Positions 1-6,122 of a DNA stretch of 8,782 bases are shown one piece after another. Numbering within the stretch: the first letter of the stretch is position 1; each line of letters begins with the position of its first letter. Origin of the DNA: Blastocatellia bacterium (GTDB lineage: Bacteria > Acidobacteriota > Blastocatellia > Pyrinomonadales > Pyrinomonadaceae). A model generated the notes under the pieces. It saw only the letters and a program-made list of their open reading frames with translations, was not told where the DNA came from and did no database searches. The DNA lies in assembly GCA_013695495.1 (NCBI GenBank), contig JACDAK010000271.1:1-8782 (forward strand), read 5' to 3'. The position numbers were made by a program, and so were the translations under genes.

Positions 1-1
1 G

Positions 2-1789
2 ATCAAAGTTGTCCAGCCGGGTTCGAAAACGCCGACCGTTTTCATGTCCATTACGGCCAGGGTTCGAGCATCCGGAGGCGAGCAGGGATTGCTGGGCCTG
101 GCATTTCACCCAGATTTTGCATCGAACGGCTACTTTTTTGTGAATTACACACGCGAGACCGACGGTGCCACTGTCGTATCGCGGTTCAGTGCGACCTCCA
201 ACAACACCGCGGGCGACCCCAACAGCGAGCGGGTCCTACTGACGATCGCGCAGCCTTTCACTAATCACAATGGTGGCATGATCGAGTTCGGCGCGGACGG
301 GTATCTTTATATAGGGACGGGGGACGGAGGTTCTGGAAACGACCCAGGCAACCGGGCTCAGAACATCAATGAACTTCTCGGCAAGTTCCTGCGGATCGAT
401 CCGGATGTATCGGGTAACAACAATAATCCTCCGTATACGAATCCGCCGGACAACCCATATGTCGGGACGGCAGGGCGAGATGAAATATACGCGATCGGCC
501 TGCGCAACCCATGGCGATGGTCGTTTGACCGCGGCGGCACTAACCAGCTTTGGGCAGCAGATGTTGGGCAGGGTGCATGGGAAGAGGTCAGCATCATAAC
601 GCTCGGCGGCAACTTTGGCTGGCGGGTTTATGAAGGCAATGCCTGCACAGGGCTCGACCCGGCGCTTTGCATACCTGCGAACTTCACGATGCCGGTATTT
701 CAGTACGCGAACAGCGGCACGCCCCGTTGCTCTATCACGGGCGGGTATGTTTACCGCGGTTCGCGAAACGCTTTGCCGAGGGGGTCCTACGTCTATGGCG
801 ACTTTTGCACCGGAGAGATCCTGCTCTGGCACAACAACACGCAGAACCTTCTTGTGGATACAAATCGAAGTATCGCCTCGTTTGGCGAAGATGAGAATGG
901 TGAGCTGTACGTCGTCGGGCTCGGCGGCACGATCGACAGGATCATGGGCAACAAGGCGCCTGCCGATTTCGATGGGGACGGCCGCACCGACCTCAGCGTT
1001 TTCCGTCCTTCAAATGGCCGCTGGTACACTATCCGCAGCAGCGATCAGGGATATCGCGAGTTTCATTTTGGTGTGGAGGGCGACATTCCGACTCCGAAAG
1101 ATTACGACGGCGACGGAAAAACTGACATCTCTGTGTTCCGACCGTCAGAAGGGTTTTGGTACATAGTCAACAGTGCCGATAACACGTTCAAAACGCAGTG
1201 GTGGGGCCAGAGCGGCGACGTTCCGGTAGCGGGCGATTACGATGGCGACGGGAAGGCGGACATCGCAGTTTACCGGCCAAGCGAGGGAATGTGGTACATA
1301 ATACGTTCGACAGATCTTGGACTGATCATGTTCAACTGGGGTGTGCCGGGCGACATTCCTACACCGGGAGACTACGACGGCGACGGCCGTTACGACTTAA
1401 CAATATGGAGGCCTTCGACCGGAACCTGGTGGACAATAAGCACAAACGATTACGCCATCACCACTCTTTGGTTCGGTGTTGAGGGGGATATTCCGGTACC
1501 CGGAGATTTTGACGGCGACGGCAAGATCGATCAAGCTATCTTCCGTCCTTCATCGGGCGAATGGTACATCAGGCGCACGTTGGATAATGGGATCGTACGG
1601 CAGCTTTGGGGTGTCAGCGGAGACATTCCGGTCGTTGGCGATTATGACGGCGACGAGCGCGACGATATCTCTATCTTTAGGCCCTCGGAAGGCGTGTGGT
1701 ACATAATCGGAAGCTCAGGGACTCCCGTCCCGGCAAGGGCGTGGGGTGTGAACGGCGACCTGCCGATACCGGCATACGACGGCCGTTAG
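2..1789 (+). CDS. PQQ-dependent sugar dehydrogenase-like beta-propeller with C-terminal FG-GAP-like repeats (5' partial)
   Basis: The reading frame is open from base 2, so the gene starts upstream and any signal peptide is outside the window; the ATG at 44 lies inside the conserved domain. The first ~300 residues match the glucose/sorbosone dehydrogenase (GSDH) family: GEQGLLGLAFHPDF, a NHNGGM segment, DGYLYIGTGDGG, LLGKFLRIDPD, AIGLRNPWRWSFDR and GGNFGWRVYEG. In this family such residues form a PQQ-binding propeller that oxidises sugars or related alcohols outside the cytoplasm. From base 965 to the stop come six tandem 45-residue units, each opening with a DxDGDG calcium-loop motif followed by FRPSxGxWY and GVxGDIPxPG. 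They resemble FG-GAP/VCBS repeats and probably form a second propeller. The substrate cannot be read from sequence. The gene ends one base before the convergent comF-like gene, with no terminator visible between them. Confidence 0.88.
   Translation: MKVVQPGSKTPTVFMSITARVRASGGEQGLLGLAFHPDFASNGYFFVNYTRETDGATVVSRFSATSNNTAGDPNSERVLLTIAQPFTNHNGGMIEFGADGYLYIGTGDGGSGNDPGNRAQNINELLGKFLRIDPDVSGNNNNPPYTNPPDNPYVGTAGRDEIYAIGLRNPWRWSFDRGGTNQLWAADVGQGAWEEVSIITLGGNFGWRVYEGNACTGLDPALCIPANFTMPVFQYANSGTPRCSITGGYVYRGSRNALPRGSYVYGDFCTGEILLWHNNTQNLLVDTNRSIASFGEDENGELYVVGLGGTIDRIMGNKAPADFDGDGRTDLSVFRPSNGRWYTIRSSDQGYREFHFGVEGDIPTPKDYDGDGKTDISVFRPSEGFWYIVNSADNTFKTQWWGQSGDVPVAGDYDGDGKADIAVYRPSEGMWYIIRSTDLGLIMFNWGVPGDIPTPGDYDGDGRYDLTIWRPSTGTWWTISTNDYAITTLWFGVEGDIPVPGDFDGDGKIDQAIFRPSSGEWYIRRTLDNGIVRQLWGVSGDIPVVGDYDGDERDDISIFRPSEGVWYIIGSSGTPVPARAWGVNGDLPIPAYDGR
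965..1789 (+). repeat. Six in-frame 135-bp FG-GAP-like repeats plus a closing stub
   Basis: The first Asp codon of the DxDGDG motif recurs at 965, 1100, 1235, 1370, 1505 and 1640, an exact 135-base period, and the final AYDGR at 1772-1786 falls on the next beat (1775). Nucleotide sequences of the units have diverged while the protein pattern is kept, so this is a selected protein repeat, not a recent DNA duplication. The sixth unit has DYDGDE where the others have DGDG, altering the calcium loop. The last partial strand could close the propeller in the usual velcro manner (inference). Confidence 0.85.
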
Positions 1790-1790
1790 T

Positions 1791-2522
1791 TCATTGGCGA
1801 AGTGCGGCGCGGGCGAGAGTGAAAACGTTCACCTCGGCCGCGCCGGCTTTCTTTAAAACGCGTGCACAGTATGAAGCGGTCGAGCCGGACGTCATAACAT
1901 CATCTACCAGCAGAATGCTTTTGCCGGCGATCATCTTCGGGCGTTTCACTTCAAACGCCTTCTTCACCGCCAATTCGCGGGCTTTCATGTCCATTCCTAC
2001 ACGGTGCATAGGGGTGTGAATTCGACGTGCGAGGCTTACGCTGTCTATCGAACAATTCGTAAGCTTTGCAACTAAGCTCGCGATGACCTCGGCCTGGTTG
2101 AAGCCGCGCTCATGCCGACGCCTTGCCGAGAGAGGAACGGGAATGATCAACTCGCGGCCGCTAAGATCCAGTCTTGCGAGAGCCTCTGGTATAAGTGCTT
2201 TTATTCGCCGCGGCACCTGCGGAGTGGTTTTTAGGGAGACCACAGTTGCGGCAAGTGCGTGTTCGTAAATGCCAATTGCAGCCGCTTTGTCATAGCTTTG
2301 AATGTCACAGCGGCGGCAGTAAGGAATCGAATCAGCCGAAGATCCGACGAGAAGTGCCTGACATTTAACGCATACGGTGTCGTCGCGTTCGAAGATCTTT
2401 GTTTGAGACCAGCAGAAGGCGCACGCCGGGCCGTTCTCATACGAGAATGACTGCCGGTCGCAGGTTGTGCAGGGTTGGGGAAAGAAAACAGAAAGGATGA
2501 GATCTGCGGACCGCTTCAGCAT
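1791..2522 (-). CDS. comF: ComF family protein (zinc-ribbon phosphoribosyltransferase)
   Basis: This 243-residue protein has the two-part layout of the ComF/GntX family. The N-terminal zinc-binding region has four CxxC pairs at about C18/C21, C34/C37, C51/C54 and C69/C72. The C-terminal type I phosphoribosyltransferase fold has PVPLSARRRHERGFNQAE at about residues 130-150 and the PRPP loop ILLVDDVMTSGST at about 203-215. ComF-type proteins are needed for DNA uptake in naturally competent bacteria, but family members are widespread and their enzymatic substrate is not established. It is the last gene of the obg operon, 31 bases after the dksA-like gene, so it is probably co-transcribed. No strong Shine-Dalgarno precedes the ATG. 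Its stop is one base from the convergent dehydrogenase gene. Confidence 0.9.
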   Translation of the reverse strand: MLKRSADLILSVFFPQPCTTCDRQSFSYENGPACAFCWSQTKIFERDDTVCVKCQALLVGSSADSIPYCRRCDIQSYDKAAAIGIYEHALAATVVSLKTTPQVPRRIKALIPEALARLDLSGRELIIPVPLSARRRHERGFNQAEVIASLVAKLTNCSIDSVSLARRIHTPMHRVGMDMKARELAVKKAFEVKRPKMIAGKSILLVDDVMTSGSTASYCARVLKKAGAAEVNVFTLARAALRQ

Positions 2523-2553
2523 GGAGAGAATGCCCGATCAGGGCCGCAGCCGA

Positions 2554-2907
2554 TCAATCTTCGTCGAGCATGCCTTTTTCGACAAGCTCCTGGCAGTTAA
2601 GACAGTAACGCGCCCACGGAATAGCGGCTAGCCGTTTTGGCGTGATCTCGATGTTGCAGTTAAGGCACTCGCCATATTCGCCATCGTCGATCCGCAGAAG
2701 GGCTTCGTCCATAAGCGCTAGCTGGCGGCTGTCGTTTTCGGACACAGCGAGCATAACGTTCTTTGAATAGTTCCTTACGGCAAGGTCCACCGGATCCGGC
2801 GTTTCCGAATCGTCGACCGAAAGGTCATTGCCGCTAAGCTTGCTTACGAGAGCCTCCCGGTCGGTGAGCAATCTCTCTTTGATCTTTTTTAGTTCTGTTT
2901 TATTCAT
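2554..2907 (-). CDS. dksA: DksA/TraR family zinc-finger transcription factor
   Basis: This 117-residue protein has a coiled-coil N-terminal part and a C4 zinc finger at C81-x2-C84 and C102-x2-C105. Between them, residues 38-43 read DPVDLA, matching the DxxDxA coiled-coil tip through which E. coli DksA acts in the RNA polymerase secondary channel (DPVDRA there). The DEALLRIDDGEYGEC stretch before the finger is typical of the family. It is shorter than E. coli DksA (151 aa), mostly at the N-terminus. Family knowledge suggests a role with ppGpp in growth-rate control of transcription; keeping both tip aspartates supports real polymerase binding rather than a TraR remnant. The start overlaps the rlmH stop as ATGA, implying translational coupling. 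A general DksA-like protein of unknown targets is the alternative. Confidence 0.87.
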   Translation of the reverse strand: MNKTELKKIKERLLTDREALVSKLSGNDLSVDDSETPDPVDLAVRNYSKNVMLAVSENDSRQLALMDEALLRIDDGEYGECLNCNIEITPKRLAAIPWARYCLNCQELVEKGMLDED

Positions 2908-3359
2908 TTCTGGTAAGGAAAACCCTTAATGATCGAGAAACCTCGAAATAGCTGTTCTAACAGCAGCACACGAGCCATCTCATGTGTAAAAGTTAGAAAC
3001 GATAAAGATAACCTAAGATCTGCCCTCTCGGCAACCTCTGAGGATACACCTTTAGACCCCCCGATAATAAAAACTATCTCCTTTCGAGCATCCATCTGCC
3101 AATTTTCGATGATTTCTGCGAGCTGGTGCGAGGTCACGGACCTGCCCTGAACATCAAGGAGAACCACGAAAACGTTTTTTTGATGCAGTGCCGCCAGTAT
3201 TCGTTTACCGTCTGTTTCAGGGGTGTCAGCAACCGGAGAGTCCTTGAGCTCGCTGATTTCGCAGCTGACAAAATGAGAAAGACGCCCCAGATATTCTTCC
3301 TGAAGCGCCCGCCAGTTCTTGTCCTTTGTCTTCCCGAGCCAGAGAAAACGGAATTTCAT
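2904..3359 (-). CDS. rlmH: 23S rRNA (pseudouridine-1915-N3)-methyltransferase RlmH
   Basis: At 151 residues this is the usual length for RlmH, a small SPOUT methyltransferase that modifies pseudouridine 1915 in helix 69 of 23S rRNA on assembled 70S ribosomes. Visible family features are the N-terminal MKFRFLWLGKTKDK strand, LDVQGRSVTSHQLAE, the SAM-knot region FIIGGSKGV at about residues 98-106, and the C-terminal block with THEMARVLLLEQLFRGFSI. The protein ends FPYQK, whereas most relatives I know end in PYHK or PYHR, so the usual C-terminal His is Gln. It overlaps rsfS upstream and dksA downstream by ATGA junctions, and its neighbours are also large-subunit factors. Confidence 0.93.
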   Translation of the reverse strand: MKFRFLWLGKTKDKNWRALQEEYLGRLSHFVSCEISELKDSPVADTPETDGKRILAALHQKNVFVVLLDVQGRSVTSHQLAEIIENWQMDARKEIVFIIGGSKGVSSEVAERADLRLSLSFLTFTHEMARVLLLEQLFRGFSIIKGFPYQK

Positions 3360-3796
3360 GTTTGAGCGTCGAGGGTTTCCGGAAGCTGTACCTTTCGAGC
3401 ATCGAGCCAGAGGCGCTCGAGATCATAAAACTCACGTGCCTTTCTGTCGAAAACGTGAAAGATAAAATCGCCATAATCCAAAAGCACCCATTCACCCGTC
3501 GCGTAGCCTTCGATCCGCACGAGCTTGGCGCCCAGCTGCTTTTTAAGCTGCTCGCGAATTTCATCAGCAATTGCCTGAACCTGCCGCTGATTTGCACCAC
3601 TCGAAATAACGAAGTATTCAGTGAAGCTCGCTATGTCTCGCAGGTCTAGTGCAACCATATGCTCCGCTTTTTTTTCGGCGGCGCAGCTTACGGCGAGCTT
3701 TACAGTGTCGTCAAGTTCGTCGAAAGGAGTGGTGGAATCCGGTATCTGGATCTTGACCGATTCGCGGGCAAGTGTTTTTTCCTGTGTTTCTTCCAT
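3356..3796 (-). CDS. rsfS: Ribosomal silencing factor RsfS
   Basis: This 146-residue member of the Iojap/RsfS family binds ribosomal protein L14 (uL14) and blocks subunit joining when nutrients are low. The core shows VKLAVSCAAEKKAEHMVALDLRDIASFTEYFVISSGANQ, then QVQAIADEIREQL, GEWVLLDYGDFIFHVFD and REFYDLERLW, all hallmark segments. About 25 residues before the core (MEETQEKTLARESVKIQIP and on) are extra and poorly conserved. The ATG overlaps the nadD stop as TAATG, which supports this start over internal ones. The nadD-rsfS-rlmH order is found in many bacteria. Confidence 0.94.
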   Translation of the reverse strand: MEETQEKTLARESVKIQIPDSTTPFDELDDTVKLAVSCAAEKKAEHMVALDLRDIASFTEYFVISSGANQRQVQAIADEIREQLKKQLGAKLVRIEGYATGEWVLLDYGDFIFHVFDRKAREFYDLERLWLDARKVQLPETLDAQT

Positions 3797-4446
3797 TATC
3801 TATAAACTTCGTACTTTTCGATGTAATTTGCAACCTCCAGCGGCAGGTGGTCTGTGCGGTCAAGACTTCCGTCCCGCAGATCGGTTCGCAAGTTAGTTGC
3901 CGATGCGGCGCTGTGAACGGCGTCCGTAAAATAAATGTTGGTGCCGGCCGGGCTATCTTGCCGAGAAAACGACGAGCTTCCTCGAACGTCGATGATTCGG
4001 CTGCGAATGGGATCGGTTACATGCTGTGCTTCCAATGGAAAGCCGGGGCGGCCCATTACAATATGGTTTGAGGTCAGCAGCAGCGTTTCCCACTCTTTCC
4101 ACGTCCGAATATCGGCCCACGAATCGGCACCCATTACGAAATAAACCGCATCGTGTAGGTGTTTTTTTTGAAGTTCTGCAATTGTGTCGATGGTATACCG
4201 TTTTTCATTTTTTTCGATCTCGTGCGGAGAAACGAAAACGCGTTTTTCTTCGGCGGTCGCAAGGCAAAGCATCGCATAACGATGGAGAGCCAACGTTGGC
4301 GGACGATCCGGCTTGTGCGGAGCGTGGTACGCCGGAAGAAAGTAGAACCGATCGAGATGAAAGAGGGAAGTGACCTCACGAGCGATCGCCAGATGTCCGC
4401 TGTGGACGGGGTCGAAGGTGCCGCCGAAATACGCGATGTGCTTCAT
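3796..4446 (-). CDS. nadD: Nicotinate-nucleotide adenylyltransferase NadD
   Basis: A 216-residue enzyme that joins nicotinate mononucleotide and ATP to make nicotinic acid adenine dinucleotide, the step shared by de novo and salvage NAD synthesis. The nucleotidyltransferase signature GGTFDPVHSGHL is at residues 8-19 with the HxxH pair at H15 and H18. LPAYHAPHKP, FVMGADSW and TWKEWE follow as expected. The C-terminal ISSTxIR-type motif appears as the variant SATNLR. The start overlaps the obg stop (ATGA) and the stop overlaps the rsfS start (TAATG), so translation is probably coupled on both sides. Confidence 0.94.
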   Translation of the reverse strand: MKHIAYFGGTFDPVHSGHLAIAREVTSLFHLDRFYFLPAYHAPHKPDRPPTLALHRYAMLCLATAEEKRVFVSPHEIEKNEKRYTIDTIAELQKKHLHDAVYFVMGADSWADIRTWKEWETLLLTSNHIVMGRPGFPLEAQHVTDPIRSRIIDVRGSSSFSRQDSPAGTNIYFTDAVHSAASATNLRTDLRDGSLDRTDHLPLEVANYIEKYEVYR

Positions 4447-5489
4447 CGATCTAGACTCTGAGTCATGGCGGCCTCTTCGCGGTCGTCGCGCTCCAATTGC
4501 TGGAGCGCTTTCGCGACCTTGAACACGAGATCCTTTGTTCCGACATTAGTCACCGCAGAGATCTCCAGGAACTGTTTCCGGTCTTTTTTTGCCCGCTCTC
4601 TTAAGCGTTCAAGTTTTTCGGGTTCTTCGAGAGCGTCGATCTTTGTTGCTACCACGATCTGCGGGCGTTCCGCCAGTTCGTCACTGTAATTTGCCAGTTC
4701 GCGGTTGATGGTTTCGTAATCTTCCACCGGGTCGCGGCCCGAAGCATTTGATACATCCACGAGATGAAGATTCAACTTCGTTCGCTCGACATGCCGGAGG
4801 AATCGGTCGCCGAGGCCGGCACCATCAGATGCTCCTTCGATCAGACCGGGAATATCGGCTACCACGAATGTCTTATACTCGCCGATATCAACGACACCTA
4901 GGTTGGGCTCTAGCGTAGTGAAAGGGTAATCGGCTATTTTTGGTCTTGCGGCTGAGATGACGCTTATCAGAGTCGATTTTCCTGCGTTAGGGAAGCCGAC
5001 GAGGCCGACATCGGCGATGAGTTTGAGTTCAAGCTGAAGCTCTTTTTCGTCACCAGGACGTCCGGTGTAATGAAAGCGCGGAGCTCGGCGGGTGGGCGTG
5101 GCGAAATGCGAGTTGCCCCAGCCGCCTTTTCCGCCTTTTGCCGCGAGGAAACGCTGGCCCGGTTCGGTAAAATCGAAAAGGAGCTCGTTGGTTTCGGCGT
5201 CGAATACCTGTGTGCCGACGGGGACGCGGACGAGAGCGTTTTCGCCCGCCTTGCCGTGGCGATTGGACCCTTCGCCGTGGCGGCCGCGTTCAGCCTTGTG
5301 TTCCGGGTTGTAACGAAGATGCAGCAGTGTATTAAGCCCTTCGTCAGATTCGAGATAAACGTCTCCGCCGATGCCGCCGTCGCCGCCTGAAGGGCCGCCG
5401 CGGGGGACGAACTTCTCTCGGCGAAACGCTGTGACGCCGTCTCCGCCGTCACCGGCTTTGATCCTTATCTTAACTCGATCAATAAACAT
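4443..5489 (-). CDS. obg: GTPase Obg (CgtA), without C-terminal OCT domain
   Basis: A 348-residue Obg GTPase involved in 50S subunit maturation and growth or stress control. Residues 1-158 form the glycine-rich Obg fold (KAGDGGDGVTAFRREKFVPR, GGKGGWGN). The G domain has G1 GFPNAGKST at 165-173, FTTLEPN with the G2 threonine near 191, G3 DIPG at 212-215, G4 TKID at 282-285 and G5 SAV at 311-313. G4 is TKID rather than the textbook NKxD. After the G domain only a ~25-residue charged tail remains, so the OCT domain of some Obg proteins is absent, as in many bacteria. First gene of a six-gene operon. No Shine-Dalgarno is visible before the ATG, and a candidate promoter lies so close that the transcript may be nearly leaderless (inference). 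Confidence 0.95.
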   Translation of the reverse strand: MFIDRVKIRIKAGDGGDGVTAFRREKFVPRGGPSGGDGGIGGDVYLESDEGLNTLLHLRYNPEHKAERGRHGEGSNRHGKAGENALVRVPVGTQVFDAETNELLFDFTEPGQRFLAAKGGKGGWGNSHFATPTRRAPRFHYTGRPGDEKELQLELKLIADVGLVGFPNAGKSTLISVISAARPKIADYPFTTLEPNLGVVDIGEYKTFVVADIPGLIEGASDGAGLGDRFLRHVERTKLNLHLVDVSNASGRDPVEDYETINRELANYSDELAERPQIVVATKIDALEEPEKLERLRERAKKDRKQFLEISAVTNVGTKDLVFKVAKALQQLERDDREEAAMTQSLDR

Positions 5490-5497
5490 CTAGGTCT

Positions 5498-5526
5498 ATA
5501 CTAAGCTTTGGCGGTGCCAGCGACAA
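5498..5526 (-). promoter_or_regulatory. Candidate obg operon promoter (possibly near-leaderless)
   Basis: On the minus strand TTGTCG (5526-5521) and TAGTAT (5503-5498) are separated by 17 bases, each matching four of six bases of the sigma-70 -35 and -10 consensus. Transcription would start near 5491, two bases before the obg ATG, which agrees with the lack of a Shine-Dalgarno. The match is moderate; read-through from the upstream RNA or an unseen promoter remains possible. Confidence 0.35.
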
Positions 5527-5542
5527 CCGGAAGAACCTGTGG

Positions 5543-5590
5543 GAAACACAACAAAGGCGCCGATCCAATAAATTGAACCGACGCCTTTGT
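5543..5590 (-). terminator. Terminator-like hairpin at the 3' end of the structured RNA
   Basis: ACAAAGGCG (5590-5582 on minus) pairs perfectly with CGCCTTTGT (5559-5551). The inner part continues pairing with a few mismatches (CGGTTCAAT against ATTGGATCG). Read on the minus strand, the GC-rich core is followed by a T-rich stretch (TTTGTTGTGTTT, 5555-5544), which fits a Rho-independent terminator, though the U tract is interrupted. The plus strand also has a T-rich flank, so it could be bidirectional. Confidence 0.5.
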
Positions 5591-6047
5591 TTCCTTGTCG
5601 AATGCCGAAGCATCCGAATTAAGGCGGCAAATGAGCATGCACACACTCGCTTTGCCTAATTTGTATCCCGAGACGCTCGAGCGGCGAGCCGTTCCCGGTC
5701 AACACCCTGCATTCCGAAGAATGAAGCTGCACATCTAAGTGCGTGGTGTCGTTAGGTTTTTGTTCTGGTGGCTTTTCCTCCACCGCCGGTTACGGATCCG
5801 GCAACGAGGCTCATGCTTTCGCAATGAGCGACTATGCACTCAATCGGCTGTACCGTCCGATGAGCGTCGCCCGTTTTTATCCGGACGACTCGAGACATCC
5901 GAAGATATCAAGAGCGAAGCCTTTCGGCTTCGGCTTGGGGCGTAAATAGCAACTGCATTCCGCTAGCTGTTGCCCTCGAAAGATGCGTCACCGCATCGAT
6001 CGCCTGTCCCCAGGCCGGTCAAAATGCCCGTAAGCAATTTCGACTGT
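5543..6047 (-). ncRNA. Large structured noncoding RNA (~500 nt), unassigned family
   Basis: No credible ORF covers this stretch, but read on the minus strand it is packed with short perfect hairpins. Seven are capped by stable tetraloops: GCCTG-GGGA-CAGGC (6015-6002), GATGCG-GTGA-CGCATC (5997-5982), CGAAGCC-GAAA-GGCTTCG (5932-5915), GATATC-TTCG-GATGTC (5909-5894), CTCATTGC-GAAA-GCATGAG (5828-5810), CATTC-TTCG-GAATG (5723-5710) and CGGATGC-TTCG-GCATTCG (5616-5599). Other stems are at 5949-5973, 5828-5870, 5785-5802, 5767-5784, 5729-5742, 5675-5689 and 5617-5661. All tetraloops are GNRA or UUCG only on the minus strand, which fixes the direction of transcription. A promoter match lies just upstream and a terminator-like hairpin at the end, giving a ~500-nt unit. 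I see no RNase P core (GAGGAAAGTCC), no tmRNA tag or CCA end and no SRP motif. Exact ends are inferred; a long obg 5' leader is the main alternative. Confidence 0.62.
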
Positions 6048-6053
6048 AGAGCG

Positions 6054-6081
6054 ATTCTACACCCATATTTTCCAGAGTCAA
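6054..6081 (-). promoter_or_regulatory. Promoter for the structured RNA
   Basis: On the minus strand TTGACT (6081-6076) is followed after 16 bases by TAGAAT (6059-6054), matching five of six bases at the -10 and five of six at the -35. The predicted start is near 6047, immediately before the first hairpins of the structured RNA. It is placed after the rpmA terminator, so the RNA would be transcribed independently of rplU-rpmA. Confidence 0.5.
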
Positions 6082-6122
6082 GTAGAAAATACTTTAGGTT
6101 CTGACCCCAAAAGGTCCACGGC

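Noticed and set aside
236..832. 198-codon minus-strand ORF
   Set aside because: It is antisense to the strongly conserved dehydrogenase domain, and its composition is that of a shadow frame.
965..1789. Recent tandem DNA duplication or CRISPR-like array
   Set aside because: The units are in frame, diverged at nucleotide level and encode a known protein repeat type; there are no identical repeats with unique spacers.
1791..2522. Competence island or DNA-uptake locus
   Set aside because: A comF-like gene alone at the end of a housekeeping operon, without other com genes in view, does not support natural competence.
5551..5590. Inverted repeat as a transposon end
   Set aside because: The two arms are only 22 bases apart, no transposase or target duplication is seen, and a hairpin at an RNA 3' end explains it better.
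5739..5949. Two overlapping plus-strand ORFs of 68 codons
   Set aside because: They lie inside the hairpin-rich region, have no Shine-Dalgarno or family resemblance, and their bases are accounted for by paired stems on the minus strand.
5543..6047. RNase P RNA, tmRNA, SRP RNA or 6S RNA
   Set aside because: I could not find the GAGGAAAGTCC core, a tmRNA tag reading frame with TCCACCA end, the SRP GGAAGCAGC loop, or a 6S-like single long open-bubble hairpin. A covariance search is still needed.
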